Assembly: GCA_963812915.1 (NCBI GenBank)
Contig: CAWEXB010000014.1
Location: 124,001 to 188,000 of the forward strand
Reading direction: 5' to 3'
DNA: 64,000 nucleotides
Origin: JACVRW01 sp963812915
Lineage (GTDB): Bacteria > Actinomycetota > Thermoleophilia > Solirubrobacterales > Thermoleophilaceae
Below are positions 45,254 to 56,382 of this stretch, piece by piece. A program made the translations under genes and the position numbers. Below the pieces are notes generated by a model. It did no database searches. It saw only the letters and a program-made list of their open reading frames with translations, and was not told where the DNA came from. How positions within the stretch are numbered: the first letter of the stretch is position 1; each line of letters begins with the position of its first letter.

Positions 45254-46617
45254 CCGGGATCAGCGGCTGCTTTTGCTGCCTGACCTGCGCGAGTGGCTTC
45301 CTGATGGGCATCTGGCGTGGTTTGTGATCGAGGCTGTTTTGGAGCTCGATCTGTCGGGGTTCTGTGCCGAGTACCGCGAGGACGGCGGGGCGCGCCGCGC
45401 ACGATCCCGGGATGATGGTGGCGCTGATGCTGTACTCGTACGCGGTCGGGGTCCGCTCCTCGCGCGGGATCGAGCGTCGCTGCGGGAGGACGTTGCCTTC
45501 GGCGTGATTTGTGCGGGAGCGCAGCCCGACCACACGACGATCGCTCGGTTTCGGGCTCGCCACGAGCGGGCGCTGGCGAACCTGTTCGCGCAGGTGTTGG
45601 CTCTCTGCGCCCATTCCGGCCTCGGCTCGGTGGGGACGGTCGCGCTTGACTCGACGAGGATCGCCGCCGACGCGCGCGTTTCCAGACCCGGACCTATGAG
45701 CGGGTCGCGCGCGAGCTGCTCGAGGAGGCGAAGCGGATCGATGCGGCGGAGGACGAGCTCTACGGCGAGGCGCGCGGCGATGAGCTGCGGCCCGAGCTCC
45801 GCACGCGTGAGGGCCGGCGGCGCAAGCTGCGCGAGGCGAAGGCCCGCCTCGACGAGGAGATGGCGCGGCGCGAGGCGGAGGAGGAGGCCGAGTTGCGCGA
45901 GCGGGCGAGCGCCACGCCCGCCGCCGCGGCGAGGGCAAGAAGCCGATCGGCTGGCCGCCGAAGCCCGCGTCCGAGCGCCGGACCAAGCCGAAGGCCCTTC
46001 GCACCAATCTCACCGATCCCGACTCGAGGCTGGTCAGGACGCCGACCGGGTTCGTCCAGGGCTATTGCGCCGAGGCGGTGGTCTGCGACGACCACCTGAT
46101 CGTGGCTGCCGAGATCGCCGCCGAGGGAGTCGACGGTGGCCAGCTCGAGCCGATGGTCGCGGCGGCCGGCGGGGAGCTCGAGGCCGCCGGGATCGACTCC
46201 CGGCCTCAGACGGTGCTCGCCGACGCGGTTACTTCAACTCCGCCCAGATCGAGACGCTCGAGGCCGCGGGACGGAGGTGCTGGTCGCGACCCGCTCCGAG
46301 TCGGCGGGCAAGCGCGCCGAGCAGCATCGCGGCACGAAACCGCTGCTGCTGAGGCCGCGTCCAGGGTCGGTGCGCGAGCGCATGGCCGAAACGCTCGCCG
46401 GCGACGAGGCCAAGCGCAGATACAAACGACGAGCGGCTCTGGTCGAGCCGTCTTCGGCGAGATCAAGTCAAACCGAGGGTGCGACCGGTTCGCGCGCCGT
46501 GGCATCGCCGCGGTCCGCTCGGAGTGGCGCCTGTTCGCTGCCACTCACAACTTATTGCGGCTCTGGCGGGCAACGGCCGCGACCGAAACAACCAAGATGG
46601 CCACGGCGACCGCCTGA
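45228..46617 (+). mobile_element. IS1182-type transposase, frame broken in several places
   Basis: From ATG 45228: MAQNFLACDRDQRLLLLPDLREWLPDGHLAWFVIEAV, then in changing frames MMVALMLYSYAVGVRSSRGIERRC, REDVAFGVICAGAQPDHTTIARFRARHERAL, VGTVALDSTRIAADA (first catalytic Asp), a charged coiled region, IGWPPKPASERRTKPKALRTNLTDPDSR, GYFNSAQIETLEAAG, and an end VFGEIKSNRGCDRFARRG with ATHNLLRLWR (DDE C-terminal part). At least five shifts, so inactive if real. I could not identify inverted repeats or a target duplication. It abuts the 3' end of the glycosyltransferase gene. Confidence 0.85.
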
Positions 46618-46746
46618 GCGCGGACCCCCTCTCCCCTAACAGCCAAAATCCGGCCCGAACAGGCAGGCGCTCAGCGGCCGGCCACTGCCTCGGGCCCGGG
46701 CCGAGCTCGCGGAGGGTGTTCAACCTACGTCGCAGGTCCACGAAGC

Positions 46747-47715
<969 letters not shown>

Positions 47716-47739
47716 CGACGCGTTCGACCTTCTGCTGGT

Positions 47740-48328
47740 TTATGCAGCAAAAGGCCGAACGCGTGGAGGCCGGGGCCCTCACGCCGTGCGCCGCCGCCGT
47801 CGGCCGGTAGCCCAGCAGGCGGCCGAACGAGGAGCCCACCGCGAGCGCCGCCCGCTGCATCCAGGCCGGCGGGAACGGCAGTCGCACGGTGTCGAAGTGC
47901 GAGCGCGCGATCACTGCGAGCCGGAGCGGGTTGGGCATCCCCTTGCGGTTCGTCTTGCCCTCGGCCGCGAGGCCGAACATCGTCTCGATGAGCGACTCGA
48001 ACTCGAGCGCGGGGCGTACCTCGCAGACGAAGCGGGCCTCGCCGTCGCCGGCGTTCCAGAAGCGGTGCGGCGTGCCGGGCTCGACCGTAAGGACGTCGCC
48101 CGGCTCCGCCACGATCTCCTCGTCGCCGACCCGGAGGCCGAGCCGGCCCTCGAGCACCTCGAAGCGCTCGGTCTGGTGCGGGTGCACGTGCGCCGCGGCG
48201 ACGAACCCGTCGGGGCGGACGATCGTCTCGACGAGGACGGCCTCGCCGTCGGTCTCGCGGGACGTCTTGTGAAAGATGAGGACCTCGCCGGTTACGGGGT
48301 TCTCGAGCCTGTCTCCCTTGCGAATCAT
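47740..48328 (-). CDS. Cupin-domain protein, C-terminal boundary unclear
   Basis: ATG 48328 (MIRKGDRLENPVTGEVLIFHKTS). The cupin core is AAHVHPHQTERFEVLEGRLGLRVGDEE and GDVLTVEPGTPHRFWNAGDGEARFVCEV, with metal-binding His/His/Glu and a later His, residues ~40-110. An extension LRLAVIARSHFDTVRLPFPPAWMQRAALAVGSSFGRLLGYRP follows. Its own frame is open into the epimerase gene, so one base has probably been gained or lost; TAA 47742-47740 is the nearest plausible stop. Possibly a sugar-binding or isomerase-type cupin; role not known. Confidence 0.75.
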
Positions 48329-48454
48329 TTGCTGTCCTTTCGTGCTCGGTTGCAGTCGGGACAGCCTGGACCGGGGGCGCCGTTTCGTCGTCGCCCCGTG
48401 GCTTGATTCGAGGTCACGCCGGGGAGGGATCTCGTGCCCCCCCTGGGGGGGAGA

Positions 48455-49121
48455 TCAGCCCGGTCGGGCGAGACCGGTCTCGTACGCGAGGATGACCAAT
48501 TGGACGCGGTCGCGGACACCCGGCCTTGGCGAGGACGCGCTTCAGGTGGGTCTTGACCGTCGACTCCTCGATGACGAGCTCGGCGGCGATCTCGGCATTC
48601 GAGAGGCCGCGCGCCACGAGCGTGAGCACCTCGGTCTCTCGCGGGGTGAGCTCGACCAGGCGCGGGTCGCTCGCGGCGTCGGGCGCGGGCTGCCCGGCCG
48701 TTCGCTCGATTACGCGGCTCGTCACGGAGGGCGAGAGGAGCGAGTCGCCGGCGGCGATCGTGTGGATCGCGGCGATCAGCTCCTCCGGCCTGGTTCGCTT
48801 GAGCAGGAATCCGGAGGCGCCCGCGTTCAGGGCGCCGAAGATGTAGTCGTCCTGCTCGAAGGTGGTGAGGATCACGACCTTCACCTCCGGGAACGCGGCC
48901 AGCAGCTCGCGGGTGGCGGAGATGCCGTCGAGGTCCGGCATCCGCACGTCCATGAGGACCACGTCCGGTTTCGTCAGCCGCGTGCGGTAGGCGGCCTGGC
49001 GTCCGTCGCTCGCCTCGCCGACCAGCTCGATCGCCTCGTCGCTCGAGAGCACGCCGCGCAGGCCGGCGCGCATGAGATCGTCGTCGTCGACGATCAACAC
49101 CCGAACGCGCGGTTCGGTCAT
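48455..49121 (-). CDS. NarL/LuxR-type response regulator, frame change near 48520
   Basis: ATG 49121 overlaps the kinase stop (ATGA). The receiver domain is VRVLIVDDDDLMRAGLRGVL, PDVVLMDVRMPDLDGISATREL (phospho-acceptor Asp in LMDVRMP) and VVILTTFEQDDYIFGALNAGASGFLLKRTRPEEL (Thr and Lys switch residues). The LuxR HTH is LTPRETEVLTLVARGLSNAEIAAELVIEESTVKTHLKRVLAKAG. The last turn (VRDRVQLVILAYETGLARPG) needs one base change to end at TGA 48457-48455. Partner of the kinase upstream; the MMPL transporter is the probable target. Confidence 0.92.
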
Positions 49122-50338
49122 GACCGGCCGTCGGCGAAGGGAAGGCGCGCGTGCAGCTCGAAGCTCCCGTTGCGGGCGGCGACGTCCAGGCTGCCGCCGA
49201 GCAGCGCGGCGCGCTCGCGCATGCCGACTACTCCGTGGCCGCCGCCGGTGGCGCGGGCAGTCCCATCGGGGCCGATCGGGTTGGCGACGGTGACCTCGAG
49301 CACGCCCGGGCCGAAGGCGAGCTCCACGGCGGCGCTGCCGTCTCCGTGCCGGGCGGCGTTGGTCAGCGCCTCCTGGAGGATGCGGTACGCGCCGCGATCG
49401 ACCCTCGGAGGGAGTGAGCGGCGGTCCCCGCGAATCGCCGTCGTCACGCGAAGGCCGGCGGCCCTGTGTCGCTCGACGAGGCCGTCGAGCGCGGCCAGCC
49501 CCGGCGGCGGCTCCACCTCGCCCGTGCCATCGGGCAGCGAGGCGTCCTCGCGCAGGGCTCCGACCATCTGGTCGATCTCGCCCACGGTCTCGCGCGCGAC
49601 CTGCTCGATCGTCTCGAACGCCTCGCGGGCGCGCTCGGGGTCGCGCTCCGCCTGTAGGCGGCCCATTCCGGCGTGGACGAGGATCACGTTGATCGCGTGG
49701 CCCGCCGAGTCGTGCAGGTCGCGGGCGATTCGCCCGCGCTCCTCGGCCGCCGCCAGGAGCCGCTCGCGCTCGGCGTCGCGTTCCGCGCGCACCGCGCGCT
49801 CCTCGAGCTCCGACATGCGCTCGCGGCGCAACCGAGTGCGGTCGCCGGCGAGCCAAGCGCCGCCGAATGTCAGGACGCCGAAAAGGATCTCGACGTCGGG
49901 GAAGCGGTTCTCCGCCAGCCCGGTCGCCGTCAGATGCGCCACCAGCAGAACGCCCGCGACCGCCAGGGTCAGTCGCGTGCGGGCGCGCGACCCGTCGCCG
50001 CTCAACGCCACGAGGTAGAGGGCCACGATCGGACCGATAGGCGGCCCGTCCGCCTCCCAGAAACCGCGGACCACGGTGCTCGCTACGGCGGTGATCACGA
50101 ACACGGACAGCGGCGCACGGCGCCACGCGACGAGCGGCAGCGAGGCGAGGGCGGTGAACAGCACGCCCAGCGCGTCGACGTCGCCCCCGCCCTCAAACCC
50201 GCGGCCCGCGGCGAGCAGGCCGAGCGAAGCCGCGAAGACAGCGACAGCAAGCGCGGTGTCGATCAGCCGGTCGGTGCGGGACTGGGCCGCCATCTCGAGC
50301 CGAGCGTAGCGCTCCATTCGATGCGCCTGAATCCCCAC
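49118..50338 (-). CDS. NarL/DesK-type sensor histidine kinase
   Basis: The 406 residues from GTG 50338 include about four membrane helices (DTALAVAVFAASLGLLAAG, VLFTALASLPLVAW, VFVITAVASTVVRG, LTLAVAGVLLVAHLTATG). HisKA_3 dimerisation follows, with the phospho-acceptor in ERGRIARDLHDSAGHAINVILVHAG. The HATPase_c end is GAYRILQEALTNAARHGDGSAAVELAF and GGGHGVVGMRERAALLGGSL. Later in-frame starts (50317 or 50293) are possible. Couples with the response regulator by ATGA and is divergent from the MMPL gene. It lacks a large sensor domain and probably senses the membrane. Confidence 0.94.
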   Translation of the reverse strand: MGIQAHRMERYARLEMAAQSRTDRLIDTALAVAVFAASLGLLAAGRGFEGGGDVDALGVLFTALASLPLVAWRRAPLSVFVITAVASTVVRGFWEADGPPIGPIVALYLVALSGDGSRARTRLTLAVAGVLLVAHLTATGLAENRFPDVEILFGVLTFGGAWLAGDRTRLRRERMSELEERAVRAERDAERERLLAAAEERGRIARDLHDSAGHAINVILVHAGMGRLQAERDPERAREAFETIEQVARETVGEIDQMVGALREDASLPDGTGEVEPPPGLAALDGLVERHRAAGLRVTTAIRGDRRSLPPRVDRGAYRILQEALTNAARHGDGSAAVELAFGPGVLEVTVANPIGPDGTARATGGGHGVVGMRERAALLGGSLDVAARNGSFELHARLPFADGRS

Positions 50339-50429
50339 AGCGGTGGACCCACCCTCCTCCCCAGGGGGTACGGCGGATCACTCCGTGGTGCGTTTTCGGC
50401 AGGCCGCCGCGCGCCTACCGTCGCCGGCC

Positions 50430-52593
50430 ATGATGTCTTCGCTCACACGCTGGGTCCTTGCTCACAAGCGCACGGTCGCGGTTTTCTGGGTCGCGCTGAC
50501 GATCGCGGGGGTGGCGGCCGCCGGTCCGGCCTCGGATGCGCTCGAGACGGAGTTCTCGGTCCCCGACAAGGAAGGCTGGGAGACGAACGTCGCGATCAGC
50601 GAACGCTACGGAGGCACCGGCGGCGACAACGCCCCGCTCCTGCCGGTGGTGACCCTGCCGCAGGGCAAGACGGCCGACTCGCCGGGCGTTCAGCGCGAGC
50701 TCGAGCGACTCGACACCCGCCTCGAACGTGCCCTGCCGGGGTCGCGGATCGCCTCGTACACCTCGACGGGCGACAAGACCTTCGTCTCGGATGACGGCCG
50801 CACGGTCTATTCGATCATCCATCCGCGGCCGGACCGGGACTCGACGTTCGGAGAGAACCCCGAGGCAGAGCGGGCCGCGCGCAACGCGATCGACGGCGCC
50901 ACCGTCGCCGGCCAGCCGGTGCACCTGACCGGCTTCGACGCGCTCGCGGAGGCAAGCGGCGAGGACAGCGGGGGACCCGGGGTGCTGCTCGAGGCGGTGC
51001 TGGGCGCGGCCGGTGCGCTGATCGTGCTCGGCTTCGTATTCGCCTCGTTCCTGGCCTTCGTGCCGCTGGTGATGGCGGCCGTATCGATCATGACCACGTT
51101 CCTGCTCCTGTACGGCCTGACGCAGCTGACCGCCGTCTCCCCGATCGTCCAGTTCCTCATCGCGCTGATCGGGTTGGGCGTCGCGATCGACTATTCGCTG
51201 CTCGTCGTTTCGCGCTGGCGCGAGGAGCGCTCGCACGGCCGCAGCGGCGACGAGGCAGTGCAAAAGGCGATGGAGACCGCCGGACGCGCGGTCGTCTTCA
51301 GCGGCGTGACCGTTGCCATCGGCCTGCTGGCGCTGATCGCGTTGCCCCTGCCGTTCCTGCGCTCGATGGGCTACGGCGGCATGCTGATCCCGCTCGTCTC
51401 GACGCTGGTGGCGATCACCCTGCTGCCCGTGGTGCTGGCCAAGCTCGGTCCGCGCCTCGACTGGCCCCACCGGCGCACCGACGACAAGGCGAGCCGCGCC
51501 TGGACACGCTGGGCCGAGGCCGTCTCGCGGCGCCGTTGGGTCGCCGCCGGCGCCGGGATGGCGGTGATCGTCGCGCTCGCCTTCGCCGCCACCGACCTCC
51601 AGCTCGGCACCTCCGACGCCGACACGGTCGCCCGCTCGGGCGACGCCAAGGAGGGGCTCGTGGCGCTCGAGCGGGCGGGCATCGGCGAGGGAGCGCTGCT
51701 CCCCAACGAGATCCTGATCGATGGCGGCACCGACCCCGAACGGGTGGCGTCCGAGCTGAGCGGCGTCGAGGGCATCCACGGGGCCGTTGCCCCCGACGAC
51801 CCGGACTGGCGGCGCGGCGGAACCGCGCTCGTCGAGGCGGTCCCGGTGCCCGACAGCGGCTCGGGCGACGGGCGAGGCCACGCTCCAAGGCGTCCGCGAC
51901 ACGGCGCACGCCGCCGGGCCCGACGTGCGCGTGGGCGGCCAGCCGGCGGGCACCGCCGACTTCATCGACGCCGTCTACGGCAGCTTCCCGCTGATGATCG
52001 CCCTGATCACGATCACGACGTTCATCCTGCTCGCGCGAGCGTTCCGGTCGCTGCTGCTGCCGGCCAAGGCGATCGTGCTCAACGTGCTCAGCGTCGCCGC
52101 CGCCTGGGGCGTGCTCGTGCTCGTCTGGCAGCACGGCTACGGCTCGGAGGCGATCTGGGACATCCAGGCCACCGGCTCGATCCCCTCCTGGATGCCGCTG
52201 ATGGTGTTCGCCTTCCTGTTCGGGCTCTCCATGGACTACGAGGTGTTCATCCTCAGCCGCATGCGCGAGGAGTACGACCGCACCGGCTCGACTCACACCG
52301 CGGTCGTGCGGGGCATCGGCCGAACGGGACGATTGGTCACGAGCGCCGCGCTGATCCTGTTCCTGTCGTTCACGTCGATGGCCTCGGGGCCCGAGACCGA
52401 CGTGAAGATGCTGGCCACCGGGCTAGCGGCGGGGATCCTGCTCGACGCCACCGTGATCCGGGCCCTTATCGTCCCGGCTGTGATAGCGCTCATGGGCCGC
52501 TGGAACTGGTGGCTGCCCCGGTGGCCGGCGCGGCTGCTGCGGGTGGAGCCGTCGCTGCCGCCGCGGGCCGCAGCCGGTGAGGGGAAGGGATGA
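50430..52593 (+). CDS. MMPL/RND-family membrane transporter, frame change near 51880
   Basis: ATG 50430 (or 50433). Two MMPL halves: helix 1 (VAVFWVALTIAGVAAA), a large extracytoplasmic loop (KEGWETNVAISERYGGTGGDNAPLLPVVTLP), then six helices with IGLGVAIDYSLLVVSRWREERSHGRSGDEAVQKAMETAGRAVVFSGVTVAIGLLALI. The second half contains PLMVFAFLFGLSMDYEVFILSRMREEYDRTGSTHTAVVRGIGRTGRLVTSAALILFLSF and ends GRWNWWLPRWPARLL. GLSMDYEVF and GVAIDYSLL hold the proton-relay Asp. One base change joins the halves (about 720 residues). It overlaps the methyltransferase start (ATGA) and is divergent from the two-component pair, which probably regulates it. Confidence 0.92.
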
Positions 52594-53279
52594 CACCCCG
52601 CGTCGTTCCGCCCGACTACGACCGCGAGCCGGGGCGCTTTCGGCTCGCAAGGTCTGTGCTGCGCCGCCATGCCCGCGCCGGGGACGTGCACGAGCTGGTG
52701 GCGCAGCGCCTGATCGCCGAGGGATTGACACCCGTGCTCGACGTCGGCTGCGGCGAGGGTGAGCTCGCGCGTCACCTGCCCGACGGCGCCTGGGTCGGGC
52801 TGGACAGCTCGATCCAGATGTTGGCGCGCGCACCCGAGCCGACTGTCCAGGGAGTCGCGACCGAGCTGCCGTTCGCCGATTCGTCGTTCGGCTCCGTCGC
52901 TCTGCTCTACGTCCTCTACCACCTGCCGGAGCCCGTGCGAGCACTCGCCGAGGCGCGGCGGGTGCTTCGCGCCGGCGGCCTCGTCGCGGTGGCCGCCCCC
53001 AGCCGGCACGACTCGCCCGAGCTCCGGCATGCGCTGCCGCAGGCGCCGCTGACCTTCGACGCGGAGCTTGCTCCGCAGCTCCTCGGCGACCTGTTCACCG
53101 ATGTGGAGGTCGACCGCTGGGACGCGCCGCTTCTCGACCTGCCGACCCGGGACGCGGTACGCGACTACCTGATCGGCAAGGGCGTCGAGGCTGGACGCGC
53201 GCGGGCGGCCGCAGCCGGGGCGGAGGTTCCGCTGTCGGTCACGAAGCGCGGCGCGCTCGCGTTCGCACGCAAACCCTGA
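52590..53279 (+). CDS. SAM-dependent methyltransferase
   Basis: The 229-residue class-I methyltransferase has TPVLDVGCGEGELARHLPDGAWVGLDSSIQMLARAPEP (motif I and the acidic end of strand 2), ATELPFADSSFGSVALLYVLYHLPEPVRALAEARRVLRAGGLVAVAAPSRHDSPEL and a C-terminal helical cap. Coupled to the MMPL gene by ATGA, suggesting that it modifies the transporter's cargo or the effector. Substrate is unknown. Confidence 0.9.
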   Translation: MTPRVVPPDYDREPGRFRLARSVLRRHARAGDVHELVAQRLIAEGLTPVLDVGCGEGELARHLPDGAWVGLDSSIQMLARAPEPTVQGVATELPFADSSFGSVALLYVLYHLPEPVRALAEARRVLRAGGLVAVAAPSRHDSPELRHALPQAPLTFDAELAPQLLGDLFTDVEVDRWDAPLLDLPTRDAVRDYLIGKGVEAGRARAAAAGAEVPLSVTKRGALAFARKP

Positions 53280-53292
53280 GCGCGGTCTCGTC

Positions 53293-54182
53293 TTACGCGC
53301 CGAGCTCCCGCCGCCACGCCTCGAGTGCGTCCGCCACCGTGCGCTCCAGCGGGATCGCGGGCCGCCAGCCGGAGGCGGCCCGCAGCCGCTCGGCGGAACC
53401 GCGCAGCTCGGGCACGTCGTGGGCCCGCACGCGCTCTGGGTCGATCTCGTGGCTAACCGGCAGGGTGCTGACCCGGCTCACGAGCTCCACGAGCTCGCGC
53501 ACGCTCGTGGCTCGGCCGCTGCAGACGTTGTAGACCCCGGCCGGGAGCTCGGCCGCGGCGCGGTACGCACGCACCACGTCGCGAACGTCGGTGAAGTCGC
53601 GGGCCGAGTCGGGGTTGCCCGTGCGAAGCACGACCGCGGAGGCGCCCGCCGCCTCGGCCTCGGCCACCTGGCGGGTGAGCGTGCCGATCACGTAATCGGC
53701 GCCCTGTCCGGGGCCGGCGTGGTTGAAGGCGCGGGTGCGGACGATGTGCATGTCGAACGCGTCGGCGTACTGGCCGGCGAGCAGATCGCAGGCCGCCTTC
53801 GAGACGGCGTACGGATTCTGCGGGCGCAGCCGCGCGTCCTCGGTGACCGGCAGCCGCTCGGGCGGCCCGTAGACCTCGCCCGAGCTCGTCACCAGCACCG
53901 TGGCCTCCGGCGCCTCGGCTGAACCGCCTCCAGCAGGTTCACCGTCATGCGGAGGTTCGCGGTGAGCGTCTCGCCCGGCGCCTCCCACGAGCGCTTCACG
54001 GACGCGAGCGCCGCGAGGTGGAAGACCGCCGCCGGGCGCGTCTCGCGCACCGCCGCGCGCACGGCTGGCGCGTCGAGCAGGTCGAGATCGTCGCGGCTCG
54101 GGGCGACGGCGCCGGGCAGGAGCCTCAGCAGGTGCTCGCCCGCGAAGCCCCCGCCGCCCGTTACGAGGGCCGGCTCGCTCAC
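53293..54182 (-). CDS. rmd: GDP-4-dehydro-6-deoxy-mannose reductase-like SDR, frame change near 53930
   Basis: GTG 54182 overlaps the upstream stop. SEPALVTGGGGFAGEHLLRLLPG (NAD(P) motif), PAAVFHLAALASVKRSWEAPGETLTANLRMTVNLLEAV. After one frame change: VLVTSSGEVYGPPERLPVTEDARLRPQNPYAVSKAACDLLAGQYAD with the YAVSK catalytic pair, VRTRAFNHAGPGQGADYV and RDFTDVRDVVRAYRAAAELPAGVYNVCSG. This is the RMD layout: reduces the 4-keto sugar made by Gmd to GDP-rhamnose or a related 6-deoxyhexose. Gmd lies 8 kb away at 61858. Last gene of a four-gene operon. Confidence 0.86.
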
Positions 54183-55150
54183 CCGCCGCGGGCGGCCAGC
54201 TCGTGCTCGCGCAGCCACTCGACCGTGGCGGCGATCCCCTCGCGCAGGTCCACCTTCGCCTCCCAGCCGAGCAGGCGGCGCGCCTTCTCGACCGAGGGCC
54301 AGCGTCGCTGGACGTCGATCTTGAACGGCGGCCGGTGCACGAGCTCGAACGCGGCGGGATCCTCGCCGCAGGCCTCCCAGATGATCCGCGCGATCTCGGC
54401 CATGGTCCGCTCCTCCGACGCCGAGATGTTGAAGTCCTCGTTCTCGCCGGCCGGGTGGGACATGGCGGTGACGATCCCCTCGGCGATGTCGTCGACGTGC
54501 GTGAGGGTGCGCGTCTGCTCGCCGGAACCGAAGATCTCGAGCGGCCGCTGGCCCGAGAGAACCTTGCGGATCAGGTCGGGCACGGCGTGAGCGATCCCCG
54601 GCTCGTCGTCGGGCAGCTCGCCGGGCCCGTACGCATTGAAGGGCCGGCAGATCGTGAACGGCAGCCCGTGCTCGTCGTGCAGCGCCCGGCAGTAGGTCTC
54701 GCCGGCGAGCTTCGAGAAGCCGTAGGCGGAGCGGGGCGGGGGGCAGACGTCGAGATGCTCCTCGGTGGTCGGGAACTCCGTCGCACGCTCGAACACCATG
54801 GATGACGAGACGTACACGAGCCGGTCCACCCGATGCTCCAGCGCCGCGCGGAAGACGCTGTTGTAAAGGCCGGTGTTCACCTCGAGCAGCGTATGGGGGA
54901 GGCGGTGGAAGTTCGCGATCCCGCCCACGATCGCCGCGAGGTGGATCACGTACGTGCGCCCCTCGGCCGCGGCGGCAGCCTCGAGGGGATCGAGCAGGTT
55001 GCCTGTGTGCACTTCGCACGCCTCGCGCATCCAGTCCGGCGCCTCGCGCTGATCGGAGACCCGGACCTCGTAACGCGGGTCGCGCACCAGTCGGCGCACC
55101 ACCGCTCCGCCGATCGTGCCGGCGCCGCCGGTGACGAGGACGCGGGTCAC
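54179..55150 (-). CDS. NAD-dependent epimerase/dehydratase
   Basis: GTG start, 323 residues: TRVLVTGGAGTIGGAVVRRLVRD, VIHLAAIVGGIANFHRLPHTLLEVNTGLYNSVFRAALEHRVDRLVYVSSSMVFERATEFPTTEEHL, catalytic YGFSK, RPFNAYGPGELPDDEPGIAHAVPDLIRKVLSGQRPLEIFGSG and TRTLTHVDDIAEGIVTAM. The GIANFHRLPHTLLEVN segment recalls GDP-mannose 3,5-epimerase and related two-site epimerases. Coupled to both neighbours by GTGA overlaps. Confidence 0.92.
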   Translation of the reverse strand: MTRVLVTGGAGTIGGAVVRRLVRDPRYEVRVSDQREAPDWMREACEVHTGNLLDPLEAAAAAEGRTYVIHLAAIVGGIANFHRLPHTLLEVNTGLYNSVFRAALEHRVDRLVYVSSSMVFERATEFPTTEEHLDVCPPPRSAYGFSKLAGETYCRALHDEHGLPFTICRPFNAYGPGELPDDEPGIAHAVPDLIRKVLSGQRPLEIFGSGEQTRTLTHVDDIAEGIVTAMSHPAGENEDFNISASEERTMAEIARIIWEACGEDPAAFELVHRPPFKIDVQRRWPSVEKARRLLGWEAKVDLREGIAATVEWLREHELAARGG

Positions 55151-56382
55151 TCGACCGCCGCGCGCTCGCGCACCGTGCCGAACACCCGGCCGGCGCCCGT
55201 GACGTTCCACGGATCCACGAGCAGGGTCCCCTCCGGCAGGCGGGTTATCAGGCTCTCGAACTCCGAGTGGTTCGTGGCGATCACGACCGCGTCGGCGCCG
55301 TCGAGCGCGGCGTCGAGCGGCTCCGACTCCGTGGGCACGTTCGGGTCGTGGCGCGCCACGTGCGCCAGCTCGCGCTCGAGCAGGCGGATGAGCTTGTAGG
55401 AGAGCGAGTCGCGCGCGTCGTCCGAGTCGCGCTTGAAGGTCAGCCCGAGCACGGCCACCTTGAGGTCGCGCAGCGACCCGCCGAGCCGGGATTTCAGCCC
55501 CTTGACGAGGAACAGCGGCACCGTCTCGTGCACCCGCGAGACCGCGAGCAGCATGCCGGGTGCGCTCGAGCGCTCCTCGGAGAACGCGAAGTCCTTGCGA
55601 AGGCAGGCGCCCGAGGTGAGTCCCGGCGGGGCGATCCCGCCGCGCGGGTAATCGCGGTTGATCAGGTCGATCACCTCGAACACGTTCGCCCCGTACTGGT
55701 CGCACTCCATCATCAGGAGGTTCGGCAGGGCGAACTCCGCGTAGCGCAGGATGTTCGTCCAGATCTTCGCCAGCTCGGCCTGGATCGGCGTCGTCTGCAC
55801 GATCTCGGTGCCGAACACCCGGAAGAGCTCGGCGGCCCGCTCCCCCGAGCCTTCGCCGACGCCGCCGATGATGCACGGCAGCGTCGCGATCTCCTCCACG
55901 AAGTGATTGGCCGCGATTCGCTCCGGCACGTGCGCGACGAACAGGTCCTCGCCGACCCGGAAGCGGCGCCGTTGGTCGATGTACCCCGCCACCCACTCGG
56001 TCGTGCCCGGCGCCACCGTCGAGCGAAGGATCAGCGACTGGCCCTCCTGCAGCACCGGCAGCAGATCGTCGATCACGCCCCGGATCTCCGTGATGTCGAT
56101 CTCGATGTGCACGTGGGACGGCGTGCCGAGGGTGAGCACGACGTGGTCGGCGCGGGCGGCGTCCCGGACCGCCTTCGTGCGCTCGAAGCGACCGCTCTCG
56201 AGCACCCGCTCGAGCAGGTCCTGCGTGCCGGTCTCGTGAAACGGCATCCGCCCGGCCGCGATCTGCTCGAGCACCGCATCTCGCCGCTCGATGCCGATCA
56301 CCTCGAGCCCCCGGTCCGCGAACGACAGCGCCAGCGGCAGGCCCACCCGGCCGAGACCGACGACGGCGACGCTCTCAGCCAT
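55147..56382 (-). CDS. Nucleotide-sugar dehydrogenase (UDP-glucose / UDP-ManNAc dehydrogenase family)
   Basis: ATG 56382, 411 residues: MAESVAVVGLGRVGLPLALSFADRGLEVIGIERR (NAD site), ADHVVLTLGTPSH, LILRSTVAPGTTEWVAGYI, VAHVPERIAANHFVEEIATLPCIIGG, ELAKIWTNILRYAEFALPNLLMM and the active-site loop PPGLTSGACLRKDFAF, whose Cys is the catalytic thiol. The C-terminal UDP-binding domain is KVAVLGLTFKRDSDDARDSLSYKLIRLL. Makes a sugar uronic acid from a UDP-sugar. Start overlaps the upstream WecG-type gene by 8 bp. Confidence 0.93.
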   Translation of the reverse strand: MAESVAVVGLGRVGLPLALSFADRGLEVIGIERRDAVLEQIAAGRMPFHETGTQDLLERVLESGRFERTKAVRDAARADHVVLTLGTPSHVHIEIDITEIRGVIDDLLPVLQEGQSLILRSTVAPGTTEWVAGYIDQRRRFRVGEDLFVAHVPERIAANHFVEEIATLPCIIGGVGEGSGERAAELFRVFGTEIVQTTPIQAELAKIWTNILRYAEFALPNLLMMECDQYGANVFEVIDLINRDYPRGGIAPPGLTSGACLRKDFAFSEERSSAPGMLLAVSRVHETVPLFLVKGLKSRLGGSLRDLKVAVLGLTFKRDSDDARDSLSYKLIRLLERELAHVARHDPNVPTESEPLDAALDGADAVVIATNHSEFESLITRLPEGTLLVDPWNVTGAGRVFGTVRERAAVE

